From: Cyclobacteriaceae bacterium
GTDB taxonomy: Bacteria; Bacteroidota; Bacteroidia; Cytophagales; Cyclobacteriaceae
NCBI GenBank assembly: GCA_020832375.1
Contig: JAFIEW010000005.1
Location: forward strand, 1-64,000
Reading direction: 5' to 3'
Length of the DNA stretch: 64,000 nucleotides
The position numbers and the translations under genes are program-made. The notes beneath the pieces were generated by a model. That model was not told the DNA's origin. It made no database searches and saw only the letters and a program-made list of their open reading frames with translations. Each line of letters starts with the position of its first letter. Position 1 is the first letter of the stretch. Positions 1 through 9,039 of this stretch are shown here, in pieces.

Positions 1-141
1 GCTATTTTGGGCAAAAAACTAGTCCTCTCTCTTTATTATTTAGGACGGTATTGAATCATCATCTTTAAAATCAAAGTATTTGCCTGCCAATATTTTTAGC
101 TCTTAGTTGAAACATGCAGTGAAGACTTTTAAAACAGGTGT

Positions 142-176
142 AAAAGCTACTTTTAACGGTAGCTTTTTTTATTTTT
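142..176. terminator. Intrinsic terminator for a gene left of the window
   Basis: The arms AAAAGCTAC (142-150) and GTAGCTTTT (159-167) pair around an 8-nt loop and are followed by a T-rich run. It lies upstream of the first gene, so it probably ends a gene lying to the left. Bases 1-141 hold no recognisable coding sequence. Confidence 0.8.
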
Positions 177-201
177 GTACCTCATCAACTGATATTCATA
201 T

Positions 202-1134
202 ATGAGCTTACTTATCGATCAAGTCCAAGCGGGAAGCTATCAGCGATTTAACATCCCCATCACTCGTTTACCTTCTCATACTTGGCTAGAAATGCCAGTC
301 TTTGTTTACAAAGGAAAGCAAGAAGGTCCTTCGCTTTTGCTCACTGCAGGTCTTCATGGCGATGAAATCAATGGTATTGAGACTTTGCGTCGTTTGATCG
401 TACAGAAAAAGCTGATGGTAGATAGAGGTCGTGTTGTCGTTGTTCCTTTGGTAAATGTCTATGGCTTCATCAACAACCTACGAACACTACCCGACGGTAG
501 AGATCTAAATCGAAGTTTCCCTGGTGGGGACACTGGCTCTTTAGCCAGAAGAATGGCGAATATCGTGATGGATGAAATTTTACCTTGGATTGACTTCGGT
601 GTCGACTTTCATACAGGCGGTTCCAGAATTACCAATTTTCCTCAAATACGGATGGACAAGGCTTATGAGCAAAATGTTGCTTTAGCTAAAGACTTCGGTG
701 CACCTGTGACCCTTCATAGTAAGTTGATTGATAAAAGTTTCCGAAAGGAAGCCCATAAAGTCGGCAAGACCATCCTCGTATATGAAGGCGGTGAAAGTTT
801 ACGTCTTGATGAACTTTCTATTCAGGAAGGAATGGACGGCATCCGCCGACTGATGGCAAAGAAGGGAATGCGTAAAAGCCAGGTGAAGCCTCAAGAATCT
901 GTATTTTACCCTCAAACACGATGGGTAAGAGCAAAAATCAGCGGACTATTCGATTCTCAAGCACAGTCGGGTGCTATAGTGAAGAAAAATGAAATCTTAG
1001 GTTCACTGCATGATCCCTATGGAGAAACCAACATTAAAATTAAAAGCCCTGTCAACGGTAGAATTATCGGCCTCAACAACATGCCGGTGGTCAACAGCGG
1101 TGAGGCATTGTTTCATATTGCTACAGAGAGTTGA
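202..1134 (+). CDS. Succinylglutamate desuccinylase/aspartoacylase family zinc hydrolase
   Basis: A 310-residue protein of the M14-like AstE/aspartoacylase family, which hydrolyses N-acyl amino acids or trims terminal residues using one zinc. The first metal motif GLHGDE is visible (His52, Glu55) and a second His lies in DFHTGG (His137). The C-terminal part (about 240-310) looks like the small beta domain of the family, with 'SPVNGRIIG' resembling a biotinyl-like turn. The ATG start is 25 bases past a terminator, so the gene is probably monocistronic, and it ends at a strong hairpin. Family members next to rimK act on glutamate tails, but no rimK is visible here, so the substrate is open. Confidence 0.85.
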   Translation: MSLLIDQVQAGSYQRFNIPITRLPSHTWLEMPVFVYKGKQEGPSLLLTAGLHGDEINGIETLRRLIVQKKLMVDRGRVVVVPLVNVYGFINNLRTLPDGRDLNRSFPGGDTGSLARRMANIVMDEILPWIDFGVDFHTGGSRITNFPQIRMDKAYEQNVALAKDFGAPVTLHSKLIDKSFRKEAHKVGKTILVYEGGESLRLDELSIQEGMDGIRRLMAKKGMRKSQVKPQESVFYPQTRWVRAKISGLFDSQAQSGAIVKKNEILGSLHDPYGETNIKIKSPVNGRIIGLNNMPVVNSGEALFHIATES

Positions 1135-1156
1135 AAAGAGGAAAAGGTTATTGTGT

Positions 1157-1199
1157 TAAAAAAACACCCATTTCAGAAGCTGAAATGGGTGTTTTTTTA
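1157..1199. terminator. Bidirectional intrinsic terminator
   Basis: A long perfect stem (ACACCCATTTCAG / CTGAAATGGGTGT) with a 3-nt loop is flanked by A-runs and T-runs. It serves both the plus-strand hydrolase gene and the convergent ABC1 kinase gene. Confidence 0.95.
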
Positions 1200-1226
1200 A
1201 CATTAAACGCCATAAGCCAAATGGAA

Positions 1227-2579
1227 TTAACTTTGAGCTTCTTCAGATTCGAGTGTATCTTCTAGCCACTCAGGCTTGGTAGTTACAACATTCGCCTGCA
1301 ATTGATTGAGCATGCTATACAAGCCAAAATATGTTCTATTGATATACAAGCCATGTTTTACACCTCTAGGCTTTTTAGAATTTCTGAATTCTTTTAGTTT
1401 CGAAACTCTTTCACCCAAGTCATAAATCTCTTTGAAGTAAGCGTCATTACTAAAGTCAAAACTATCATAGTGGAAAGGCTTACCCAAAAGAGTAATCATC
1501 TGATAAAAAATTTGCGAGAAGAAATTCTTGTCTTCATCCGAATCAGATTTATGTATAAAATCAAGCGCATAGAATATCTCTTCCATTTCTTCCGGCCTAT
1601 CCTCAAGGTTTCTTTTCAGAAGCGCAAAGTAGTTGCTGTAGAAATCCTCAGGAATTACCTTCACGCACCCAAAATCAATGATTCCCATCGTGCCATCTTC
1701 TCTCATTAAGAAGTTGCCAGGATGTGGATCTGCATGCACTTGTAATAAATTATGGATCTGATGATGATAGAAGTCCCAAAGTGCCTGTCCTATTTTATTT
1801 TTGACCTCTTGGCTAGGGTTCGTTTCCAAAAACTGATTCATATGCTTTCCATCGAGCCAATCCATCGTAATGATGCGCTTTGAGGAAAACTCTTTATAGT
1901 ACTTAGGAAAAAATAGATTGTCGATATGACTGCAGGCCGCACCAATTTCTTGAGATCGCTGCAACTCCAAATCATAGTCTGTTTCTTCTATTAGCTTATC
2001 TTCTACCTCGCCCATATATTGCTCCACCTCTTTTTCAGCAATATTGAGCAATCGCACGGCAAATGGCTTCACTAATTTAAGGTCAGAGCTTACACTATCC
2101 GCAACGCCGGGATATTGTACTTTTACTGCAAGTTTTTTATCACCCAAAGTCGCTTGATGCACCTGTCCGATAGAAGCTGCATTGACTGCATTTTTGGTAA
2201 AGCTATCAAAAATTTCATCAGGACTTTTATCGAAGTATTTTTTGAAGGTTTTTACAACCAATGGATAAGAAAGTGGAGGTGCGCTGTACTGTGCCATCAT
2301 GAATTTATCTTGATATGCTGTCGGAAGTACATTTTTATCCATACTCATCATTTGAGCTACTTTCAATGCGCTACCCTTTAGCTCACTCAAAGAATTATAG
2401 ATGTCTTCCGCATTATCTCTATCTAACTCAGAACGATCGGTATTTTTATCGACCAATTTTTTGGCGTAGTGCTTTACATAGTTGCCTCCAACTTTTGCAC
2501 CCGTACGGATGAAGCGACTTGCTCGCTGTACTTTGGATGTTGGAATGCTACTTTGCTCTTTATTTTTTTCCTCTTTCAT
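1227..2579 (-). CDS. ABC1/UbiB (AarF) family atypical kinase
   Basis: A 450-residue protein of the ABC1/UbiB protein-kinase-like family, whose members support ubiquinone or other isoprenoid-lipid metabolism through ATP-dependent activity. Visible motifs are the family's KxGQ-type loop (here ALKVAQMMS, with Ala for Gly), the A-rich loop NAASIGQVHQA, the catalytic DPHPGNF and the metal-binding IIDFG. No transmembrane helix is obvious. The ATG start is preceded by 95 bases and then the TetR-like gene on the same strand, so the two are probably co-transcribed. The KVAQ variant is, as I recall it, usual in Bacteroidota homologues. The substrate is not known. Confidence 0.85.
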   Translation of the reverse strand: MKEEKNKEQSSIPTSKVQRASRFIRTGAKVGGNYVKHYAKKLVDKNTDRSELDRDNAEDIYNSLSELKGSALKVAQMMSMDKNVLPTAYQDKFMMAQYSAPPLSYPLVVKTFKKYFDKSPDEIFDSFTKNAVNAASIGQVHQATLGDKKLAVKVQYPGVADSVSSDLKLVKPFAVRLLNIAEKEVEQYMGEVEDKLIEETDYDLELQRSQEIGAACSHIDNLFFPKYYKEFSSKRIITMDWLDGKHMNQFLETNPSQEVKNKIGQALWDFYHHQIHNLLQVHADPHPGNFLMREDGTMGIIDFGCVKVIPEDFYSNYFALLKRNLEDRPEEMEEIFYALDFIHKSDSDEDKNFFSQIFYQMITLLGKPFHYDSFDFSNDAYFKEIYDLGERVSKLKEFRNSKKPRGVKHGLYINRTYFGLYSMLNQLQANVVTTKPEWLEDTLESEEAQS

Positions 2580-2674
2580 GTTTGTGTCTTTGGATATACC
2601 TGAAAATTAAAGCTTATTTTATGGCTTTCAAGTAATCAATTGAAATCTTAAAACTTGCTAACTATCAAAAAGTT

Positions 2675-3358
2675 TTAAGAGCGGTTTTGAAATACAAACT
2701 TGGCAAAGTCAATTAAGGTATCTACAGGACTTTTACCCATCAAATCCATTGAGAGGTTGACCGCTTTTTCTATGGCAGCATCGGTCTGTTCAAATTCTGC
2801 GCTATCATCTTTACGCCAAAAGTCAACCACAAAAAGTAGCTGTAGCCACAGGCCGTCCTTGTATCGGTCGCTGATAAATGGTCTACTTACTATTTCTTCT
2901 GTATCTGTACCCATGATAATTAGATCATTGGCAAATTTCTCAAATGCAGACCTAGCAGCTTTCATTGCCTCAGGAGTTCCTTTACCTTTTGGCATGCGAC
3001 TTAGTTGATACATCACATAACTCCTATTATCATTGAGTACCTCAACTAAAGTAAAATAAAAGGCTAGTAGCCGCTCTCTGACCATATATTCCGCATAAGC
3101 GGCATCACCCTCAATGCGTTCTATCGTCTTGTCTATAAAACTCTTCCATACATGCTTTTCTAGCGACTGCAGCGAGTTGAATTCTTTGTAAAAATCAGCT
3201 TCGGTCTTTTTGAGTTCCTTCACAAACTTATACACCGATTTTGGCTTCTTTTCATGCTCAAGTACCGAGCTTATATAGGCTTCTATGAATATTTCGCGAT
3301 TGTTACTCTTGCTTGAGCTAGTTTTTTTTTCTTCTTTACTCTTGCTATTTTGTGCCAT
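2675..3358 (-). CDS. TetR-like helix-turn-helix protein
   Basis: A 227-residue, mostly helical protein. After a Lys/Ser-rich tail (residues 1-20), residues about 22-70 resemble a TetR N-terminal DNA-binding domain, with a weak recognition-helix region around TEADFYKEFNSL. The rest is an all-helical ligand or dimer domain of the type found in TetR proteins next to ABC1 kinases in Bacteroidota. It is followed by the ABC1 kinase gene on the same strand and is divergent from the coiled-coil gene at 3518, so it may regulate both. The regulatory role is inferred from context; the HTH is degenerate and DNA binding is unproven. Confidence 0.65.
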   Translation of the reverse strand: MAQNSKSKEEKKTSSSKSNNREIFIEAYISSVLEHEKKPKSVYKFVKELKKTEADFYKEFNSLQSLEKHVWKSFIDKTIERIEGDAAYAEYMVRERLLAFYFTLVEVLNDNRSYVMYQLSRMPKGKGTPEAMKAARSAFEKFANDLIIMGTDTEEIVSRPFISDRYKDGLWLQLLFVVDFWRKDDSAEFEQTDAAIEKAVNLSMDLMGKSPVDTLIDFAKFVFQNRS

Positions 3359-3517
3359 AGGTATTGTTGGATTTTATATTTCTTTCGCCTAACTATAAGC
3401 TAATATCTTGCGTAAAAGTTTTAAATTGACTGAGAAGTTTTATACAATTTACTGATATTCGATCATAATCGTACTATCAATAAAACTCAATAATTCATTC
3501 CACTAAACACAACGAAA

Positions 3518-3805
3518 ATGAACAGATCAGAGCTACAAAACCAATTGAAATCTTTCATTGACGAGCTATTTCAAAAAATCGAAGAGTTAGAACAGAAAAT
3601 CGAGAAAGCATCTGGCGAACAAAAGGCCAAGTTGAAGGTTCAATTGGATAACCTGAAGGACCAGCAATCCGATGCTAAAAAGCGCTATGAAAAAGTAAAA
3701 GATGCAAGCGAGGCATCCATTGATGAAATCAAAAAGGCTTACGAAGAGAGTAAAAAAATATTCAAGGCCACTTGGGATAGCATTTTAGCTAATTTTAAGT
3801 CCTGA
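3518..3805 (+). CDS. Small charged coiled-coil protein (phasin-like)
   Basis: A 95-residue protein, almost entirely one amphipathic helix rich in Lys and Glu with heptad-like spacing (FIDELFQKIEELEQKIEKA and onward). It has no signal peptide and no Cys. It resembles small phasin-like or stress-related coiled-coil proteins, but sequences of this type are compositionally similar without being homologous. It is divergent from the TetR-like gene, 159 bases between starts. An association with the ABC1/TetR pair is suggested only by position. No enzymatic function is expected. Confidence 0.75.
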   Translation: MNRSELQNQLKSFIDELFQKIEELEQKIEKASGEQKAKLKVQLDNLKDQQSDAKKRYEKVKDASEASIDEIKKAYEESKKIFKATWDSILANFKS

Positions 3806-3819
3806 TTTTTTTATTTTTT

Positions 3820-3832
3820 GCGTGGAATGAGG
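3820..3832 (+). repeat. GCGTGGAATGAGG dispersed motif, copy 1
   Basis: An intergenic 13-mer identical to the one at 58723-58735, preceded in both places by a T-run and followed by a loosely similar GAYTCACT..CATCAT stretch. Related copies lie at 9009, 47450, 58848, 58943, 59083 and 59136. The role is unknown. Confidence 0.6.
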
Positions 3833-3964
3833 AGGTGATTCACTCATCATTGATAAGTTAAATTGCTCAATTATGTCCAAAAAGCATGCTGTCATTTGCT
3901 ATTGGACGATTATTCCTTTAGTTTTATAACACTACAATATACCAAACTGAAAAAATACGGATAT

Positions 3965-4705
3965 ATGGATCGACGAAAATTTATTCTCAACTCAGCGAAA
4001 ACAAGCCTTGCATTGAGCTTTGGTGGTAGTTTTCTTGCTTCTTGTGCATCAGGACAAAAAGAAGAACAAATTACCGTTGCTACAGAAGAATCGGGTATCA
4101 CTTTCAAACAAAGAGACCTAGGCTATGGCTTCGATGAGCTCGAGCCTTACATAGATGCTGAAACTATGGAAATTCACTTTACCAGACATCATGCAGGCTA
4201 CGTAAATAATCTCAACAAAGCCATAGAAGAAAAAGATATCGTAGTGCAATCCTTGGAAGAGTTGTTAGGAAGCGTATCTAAATATCCAACCTCAGTTCGT
4301 AACAATGGCGGCGGACACTATAATCATGATCTTTTTTGGAGAATCATGCAGCCTGGTGGTGAAAAAGAACCCGTAGGCGATCTAAAGGAAGCGATTGATC
4401 GTAACTTTGGTTCTTTTGATGCATTCAAAGAAGAATTCGAAAAGGCAGGTATGAGCCGCTTTGGTTCAGGATGGGCATGGCTAGTAGAAAGAAATGGTAA
4501 GCTTTTAATCGGCTCTACCCCCAATCAGGACAATCCAATAATGGATGTGTCCGATTTTCAAGGTTTACCCATTATCGGTTGCGATGTATGGGAACATGCC
4601 TACTACCTTAAGTATATGAATGAAAGAAATACTTACCTATCTAATTGGTGGGATACCGTCAATTGGGATGTTGCTAATCAAATATATATCGAACAACTAG
4701 GTTAA
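3965..4705 (+). CDS. Exported Fe/Mn superoxide dismutase with Tat-lipoprotein signal
   Basis: A 246-residue Fe/Mn-type superoxide dismutase converting superoxide to peroxide and oxygen. The ATG at 3965 was chosen because it gives a clear export signal, MDRRKFILNSAKTS, with a twin-arginine motif, a hydrophobic stretch and a lipobox-like FLASC. An upstream TTG at 3863 would bury this signal. Metal ligands are visible: His in EIHFTRHHAGY, His in GGHYNHDLFW, and Asp and His in DVWEHAYYLKY; GSGWAWL is also present. Most SODs of this family are cytosolic, so a lipid-anchored periplasmic location, inferred from the N-terminus, is unusual. The gene ends at a strong hairpin. The metal (Fe or Mn) cannot be read reliably. 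Confidence 0.9.
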   Translation: MDRRKFILNSAKTSLALSFGGSFLASCASGQKEEQITVATEESGITFKQRDLGYGFDELEPYIDAETMEIHFTRHHAGYVNNLNKAIEEKDIVVQSLEELLGSVSKYPTSVRNNGGGHYNHDLFWRIMQPGGEKEPVGDLKEAIDRNFGSFDAFKEEFEKAGMSRFGSGWAWLVERNGKLLIGSTPNQDNPIMDVSDFQGLPIIGCDVWEHAYYLKYMNERNTYLSNWWDTVNWDVANQIYIEQLG

Positions 4706-4713
4706 GAGATAAT

Positions 4714-4747
4714 AAAAAAGCGAAATGATTATCATTTCGCTTTTTTT
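4714..4747. terminator. Bidirectional intrinsic terminator
   Basis: AAAAAAGCGAAATGAT pairs with ATCATTTCGCTTTTTT. It lies between the plus-strand SOD gene and the convergent inositol monophosphatase gene. Confidence 0.95.
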
Positions 4748-4794
4748 ATGCAAAAGTCAATTAGAATTACTTTTGGCAGCCTAGTAATCACCCT

Positions 4795-5592
4795 CTACCA
4801 ATACTTTTTGATGATGGTTAATAGCTCGGGATATACATTACAGCCCGCTACAATTGACCTGCCGAATAGATAATCATCTCCACCGTCAAATTCACCCACA
4901 AATCCACCCGCTTCCTTCACAATGATCGCCCCCGCTGCAATATCATAGCTATTTAAGTTGTACTCGAAATACCCTTCAAACCGCCCACAGGCAGTATAAG
5001 CGAGGTCAACCGCTGCAGAACCAAACCTTCGTAAGCCATGAGATTTTTGCATAATATCGCCCATGATATTGAAGTAGCTACCCATTTTGTCAAAATTGCT
5101 GTACGGGAAGCCTGTTGAGATTAAGGAAGTGCTGAGGTTTTTACTTTTACTCACTTGTATAGGTTTCTCATTACAGTAGGCACCGCCATTTTCCCAAGCA
5201 TAAAAGCACTCTTCACGATTAATTTCATAAACTACGCCCATTATAGGGTGCTTTCCTTTCGCTAAGGCAATACTTACCGAGTAAACAGGTAATCCATGAA
5301 TGAAATTCGTGGTACCATCTAGTGGGTCGATAATCCAATTATACGCTTCTTCTTGGCTTGCTGTACCCTCTTCAGTGATGAAGCCCGCACCAGGCAATAG
5401 GTTTTCAAGTCCTGCTACGATTATTTTTTCGGCTTCCTTGTCTACATAGGATACCATATCATTAAAGCCTTTCATTTCTACTTTTGAAAGGTCAAAATCT
5501 TTGGACTCTCTCGAAATAAAGCTTCCTGCCTCAATAGCAACTTGCTTTACATTCTCACATAAGGATGCCAGTTCCTTCTCTTCAATCTTCAT
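4795..5592 (-). CDS. suhB: Inositol monophosphatase family protein
   Basis: A 265-residue Mg-dependent phosphatase of the inositol monophosphatase/SuhB family, which releases phosphate from myo-inositol monophosphates or similar sugar phosphates. The metal and catalytic motif WIIDPLDGTTNFIHGLP is intact, the Glu of ITEEGTAS matches motif A, and the C-terminal motif SYDIAAGAIIVKEAGG (the WDxAAG equivalent) is present. Length is normal for the family. The ATG is followed by a typical helical N-terminus. The true substrate is uncertain because the family also includes CysQ-like and FBPase-like enzymes. The symbol is by family only. Confidence 0.85.
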   Translation of the reverse strand: MKIEEKELASLCENVKQVAIEAGSFISRESKDFDLSKVEMKGFNDMVSYVDKEAEKIIVAGLENLLPGAGFITEEGTASQEEAYNWIIDPLDGTTNFIHGLPVYSVSIALAKGKHPIMGVVYEINREECFYAWENGGAYCNEKPIQVSKSKNLSTSLISTGFPYSNFDKMGSYFNIMGDIMQKSHGLRRFGSAAVDLAYTACGRFEGYFEYNLNSYDIAAGAIIVKEAGGFVGEFDGGDDYLFGRSIVAGCNVYPELLTIIKKYW

Positions 5593-5703
5593 AAAGATGC
5601 TTGTTTTGTCTTTTCTAAATTATATTTGATTTTTTTACTCCAGTATTCTTAGTAAAGAAAAAGGCCGTCGCAATTGATGCAAGGCTGTATTGCTACCAAG
5701 AAT

Positions 5704-7359
5704 TTATTTTCTTGTTTGGGTTGCTTTTTTTCTATTTAGAAAATGCTTACCCATAACTGTAAAAAACAATATCACCGATACCCAGGCAGCCAATTTGCCT
5801 ATATAGTCGCCATGCTTCGCATAAAAACTCAGATCACTATTAAAATGTACTTGAGATCTAAGCGCCGTTGGTTCATAAAACGAGGATTTTGAAAGTACTT
5901 TGCCTCTTTGGTCAATAAAGCCTGATATACCCGTATTTGCCGCACGAACCACATCCCTTCTAAGCTCAATTGCTCTGAGCTTGCTGTAGGAAAAGTGCTG
6001 TTTGTATCCAGGACTATCATCCCACCAAGCATCATTAGTCATGATGAATAAAGCCTCAGCACCATTGCGGACAAATTCAGTCAAAAAGTCACTGAAAATG
6101 GATTCGTAGCAGATGGCAGGCGCAATAGCCCCACCTAGTGAGCTGTGAACAAATACTGACCGATTGGCTTGCTTCCCGAACCCGCTGCCACCACCACCAT
6201 ATCGCTCCAGTATTGGATTGAGCCAAGTAAATAGAGTAGGGTAAGGCATCGCCTCAACGCCAGGAAGTAGCTTTGATTTATGGTAGAAGCTTTGTACACC
6301 ACTCGCATCCATTTGAAACGAGGCATTGTAAACTTCATAGATATCTCCCTGCGCTGTCTTACGCATGGAAGGTAAGTGCGTTTCTGGCATTTCTTCAAAC
6401 CGCTTAAAGCTGAGCAATCCAGTTAAAAAATTGAGATGTGGGTAGCTGCTCACCCATTCTCGCATTTGATCGATAATGGGGTACTCTTCAATATATTTTT
6501 CTTCAAACGATCCTCTCAAAGCTACTTCAGGCCATACCAGAAAAGCAGTGCTGTCTGTGAGTAAGCGGTCGCTTCTTTCCATCATTTCAGGAAGCTGCCT
6601 ACTGAATGGTAGGTCTTTTGGTTCGTGTACAAATTGCTTGGTATAGGGGTTGATGTTGGGTTGTAATATCACCACTTCCTGTTGCCTTCCTTTAGGTTCA
6701 TAGTTCAAATATCCCATCCAAGATATTGCGCTGGGAATGAGGATGCCTAAAAAAACATAAAGGAATGGAAGCGGGTTCCAATATTTTTGAGAAAAAGCTT
6801 GCTTGATGATGACTAAGTAAAATAGTAAGAATGCTATTGCTAAAACCCACAAGGTACCACCAATTACGCCGGTGAAGCTATACCACTGCACGATTTGAGG
6901 CCAATCTGCAAAGGCATTACCCAATTGAAGCCATGGCCATGACAATTCCCACTGTGCGTGCAAGTACTCAAAGCCTAACCAATAAAAAAAGATGCTACCA
7001 TAGCCCCATTGAGTGCCTGCCTTCCTATTGGTGAAGTGATAAAGCAACCACGGTATGCTCATGAAGAGTGAATTGACGATAAGCATAAACGCTGCCCCTG
7101 CAATGGACGCATAGCCTACCCACCAAGTTAGTCCAGTATTCCAAAGGAAGAAAAACAGATAGGTCCATAGGAAAATTTTTCCACCTACTCGCTCATTTGG
7201 CAAAGCATGTACTCTCAATACATGTTCTAAGGCAAATGGCGTTATCATTCCAACAAAAATCAAAAGAGAAAAACTGACAGGGGGGAATGAGAGGGTCATC
7301 AAGATGGCACCACCCAGTGTAAATGCGATGATCGATTGCTGTCGTGTTTTTTGATTCAT
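5704..7359 (-). CDS. lnt: Apolipoprotein N-acyltransferase Lnt
   Basis: A polytopic inner-membrane enzyme that adds the third acyl chain to the N-terminal Cys of lipoproteins. About eight hydrophobic segments fill the first 240 residues, followed by a nitrilase-like periplasmic domain and a final membrane helix (FYAKHGDYIGKLAAWVSVILFF). The catalytic triad is visible: Glu in VWPEVAL, Lys in FYHKSKLLPGVEAMPY and Cys in AICYESIF. I chose the ATG at 7359 (MNQKTRQQ), since the 19 upstream codons add a Cys/Arg-rich tail unlike the family. The next gene upstream on the same strand is the DUF4105/Lnb-like gene, a functional rival or partner. Confidence 0.92.
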   Translation of the reverse strand: MNQKTRQQSIIAFTLGGAILMTLSFPPVSFSLLIFVGMITPFALEHVLRVHALPNERVGGKIFLWTYLFFFLWNTGLTWWVGYASIAGAAFMLIVNSLFMSIPWLLYHFTNRKAGTQWGYGSIFFYWLGFEYLHAQWELSWPWLQLGNAFADWPQIVQWYSFTGVIGGTLWVLAIAFLLFYLVIIKQAFSQKYWNPLPFLYVFLGILIPSAISWMGYLNYEPKGRQQEVVILQPNINPYTKQFVHEPKDLPFSRQLPEMMERSDRLLTDSTAFLVWPEVALRGSFEEKYIEEYPIIDQMREWVSSYPHLNFLTGLLSFKRFEEMPETHLPSMRKTAQGDIYEVYNASFQMDASGVQSFYHKSKLLPGVEAMPYPTLFTWLNPILERYGGGGSGFGKQANRSVFVHSSLGGAIAPAICYESIFSDFLTEFVRNGAEALFIMTNDAWWDDSPGYKQHFSYSKLRAIELRRDVVRAANTGISGFIDQRGKVLSKSSFYEPTALRSQVHFNSDLSFYAKHGDYIGKLAAWVSVILFFTVMGKHFLNRKKATQTRK

Positions 7360-7475
7360 TCGGATTGGATTTGAGCACCTTCGGCACGGTGAATATCTAG
7401 TCAAAGTTAAGAACATTTACTCAAAAGCCTCAAAATATTCAAACGCCTACCTACCTTCTAACATATAAGATATTT

Positions 7476-8720
7476 CTAGTCAATACTTTCGTCGGTGGCA
7501 TTCAATTCCTTGGCTGAAAGTGTGTGCCCTCTGTTCCATTTTCGCCATATCGCCCTACTTCTCACGATAGTGATGAGTATAATTGGGATGAAGTCATTAT
7601 TGAAGTCTTGGGGAATCACCGTCCAAAGTAATAGTAAAGTAATTCCTAAAATGGTACTTACAGCAAAATAGTAAGTAACAAGTCGCTCATGCTTACTATT
7701 TCGCTTGAGAAAAAAGATGATCACAAGGTGAGTGGGCAATGCCCAAAGTAAGTCTAAATTATATGCTGTAACGCTATGATCGGTAGCTGTCCATAAAAGT
7801 AACAATAGGATGCCGATGAAGCCCAAAATTCCAAAATAAACTCGATCAAAGGCCATCATGATGTGAGGCTTGTCGCGATTGAGAATGGATATGAGTCCAA
7901 TAGTGAGAAATAAGATCCAAAATAAATAAAACGGGGTGATCGTAGGTGCAGACTTATCTGGATCGGCCTCAAAAAGGACCTGTACATCTCTCACCAAAGG
8001 CAGGCGTTCGTCGCCCCTTTTGATGGTAGCACTATCAAAGGCAACATACAGAAAATCAGGTAGAAAGAGGGTTTCTCTAGGACTAGCAATCTTATCGGCA
8101 GGCAATCCTAGGCCAAGATCCATCCCAAAGTCAGCCCAAGGCTGATGTTCTGTGTAAAGATCAATCAATTCACGAAAGCTAAACTGCCCCTCTTCATCAA
8201 AATTATGAAACACCAACTGATCGCCAAGTAATTCCTCAAGAAGGTCACGAAGACGGGTGCTGCAATTATCGAAGAAGAAATCATATAGGTAATATCTATT
8301 TTCCGGTAAGTAGTTTTCCTCTAGTCGCTCGTACAGCCTTATGATCTCGTTATGTTCTAAATTTAACACCTGCCTGATTACCGATCGATTTTCAGCTCTA
8401 CCCACAGCCACCTCATATCCGATACCACTTTTTGAAAGCCTGTAATTGAGTTTTCCACGGGTGAACTTGATGTAGAAATTAGGCTCATCGAAGTCAAATG
8501 TGCCGAAGCTGTAGGTTCGATCAAAGCCAGTCTGAGGGTCGTGAAACCAAAAAACACTATGTCCAAAACTACTGTATAACTCTTCGCCAGGTGTGATGGT
8601 GATAAGGCTTACTGTAGCCTGTTCACCGAAAGGTACTTTTACATCCGCAGCCTTCAAAAAAGTTGATATAGACGTAATGATGAATAGAATGCTGAAAATG
8701 GGTATAAAAAGTTTTCTCAT
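7476..8720 (-). CDS. DUF4105 / Lnb-like lipoprotein N-acyltransferase candidate
   Basis: A 414-residue protein with a signal peptide (MRKLFIPIFSILFIITSIS), a periplasmic domain (about 25-240) and five or so C-terminal membrane helices (about 260-390). The periplasmic domain carries the DUF4105 hallmarks: a His in SSFGHSVFWFHD and a conserved Cys in FFFDNCSTRLRD, suggesting a cysteine acyltransferase or protease-like fold. From memory, this family was shown in Bacteroides to be Lnb, which N-acylates lipoproteins in species lacking Lnt. Here it sits beside an intact Lnt gene, same strand, 116 bases apart. The ATG at 8720 is favoured over an upstream start because it begins the signal peptide. 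Activity is inferred. Confidence 0.8.
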   Translation of the reverse strand: MRKLFIPIFSILFIITSISTFLKAADVKVPFGEQATVSLITITPGEELYSSFGHSVFWFHDPQTGFDRTYSFGTFDFDEPNFYIKFTRGKLNYRLSKSGIGYEVAVGRAENRSVIRQVLNLEHNEIIRLYERLEENYLPENRYYLYDFFFDNCSTRLRDLLEELLGDQLVFHNFDEEGQFSFRELIDLYTEHQPWADFGMDLGLGLPADKIASPRETLFLPDFLYVAFDSATIKRGDERLPLVRDVQVLFEADPDKSAPTITPFYLFWILFLTIGLISILNRDKPHIMMAFDRVYFGILGFIGILLLLLWTATDHSVTAYNLDLLWALPTHLVIIFFLKRNSKHERLVTYYFAVSTILGITLLLLWTVIPQDFNNDFIPIILITIVRSRAIWRKWNRGHTLSAKELNATDESID

Positions 8721-9039
8721 CTGTGTTATATAAAGTCTATCTCTGAAAGAAGCTTGACATCTTTTATTTAGCAACAATAGCGCTTGCATCTCTAAGATTG
8801 GGTCAGAAGCTGAAATTCTTTTTGGTTGGTGAGCTTTACAGAGATATGGCGACTTAATTTTACTTTATCGTTTACATATTTGATCATCAACAACATCCAT
8901 GATTCATTTACATTTTTATCTCAACCTAAAGTCAAAACAACGGAACAAATCAGGCTTTGTTTTAGACTCAAAATTACGAAAATCTAATGAGGAACATACG
9001 CTGAATGCGGGGTGGAATGATGATTTATTCGTTAAGATT
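8721..9039. other. Non-coding gap
   Basis: 319 AT-rich bases between two minus-strand genes. One GTGGAATGATG variant of the dispersed motif lies at about 9009-9022. I see no hidden gene and no convincing two-box promoter. Confidence 0.6.

Noticed and set aside
1-141. 3' end of an upstream gene
   Set aside because: Short open frames exist, but none shows recognisable sequence; only the terminator that follows implies a gene to the left.
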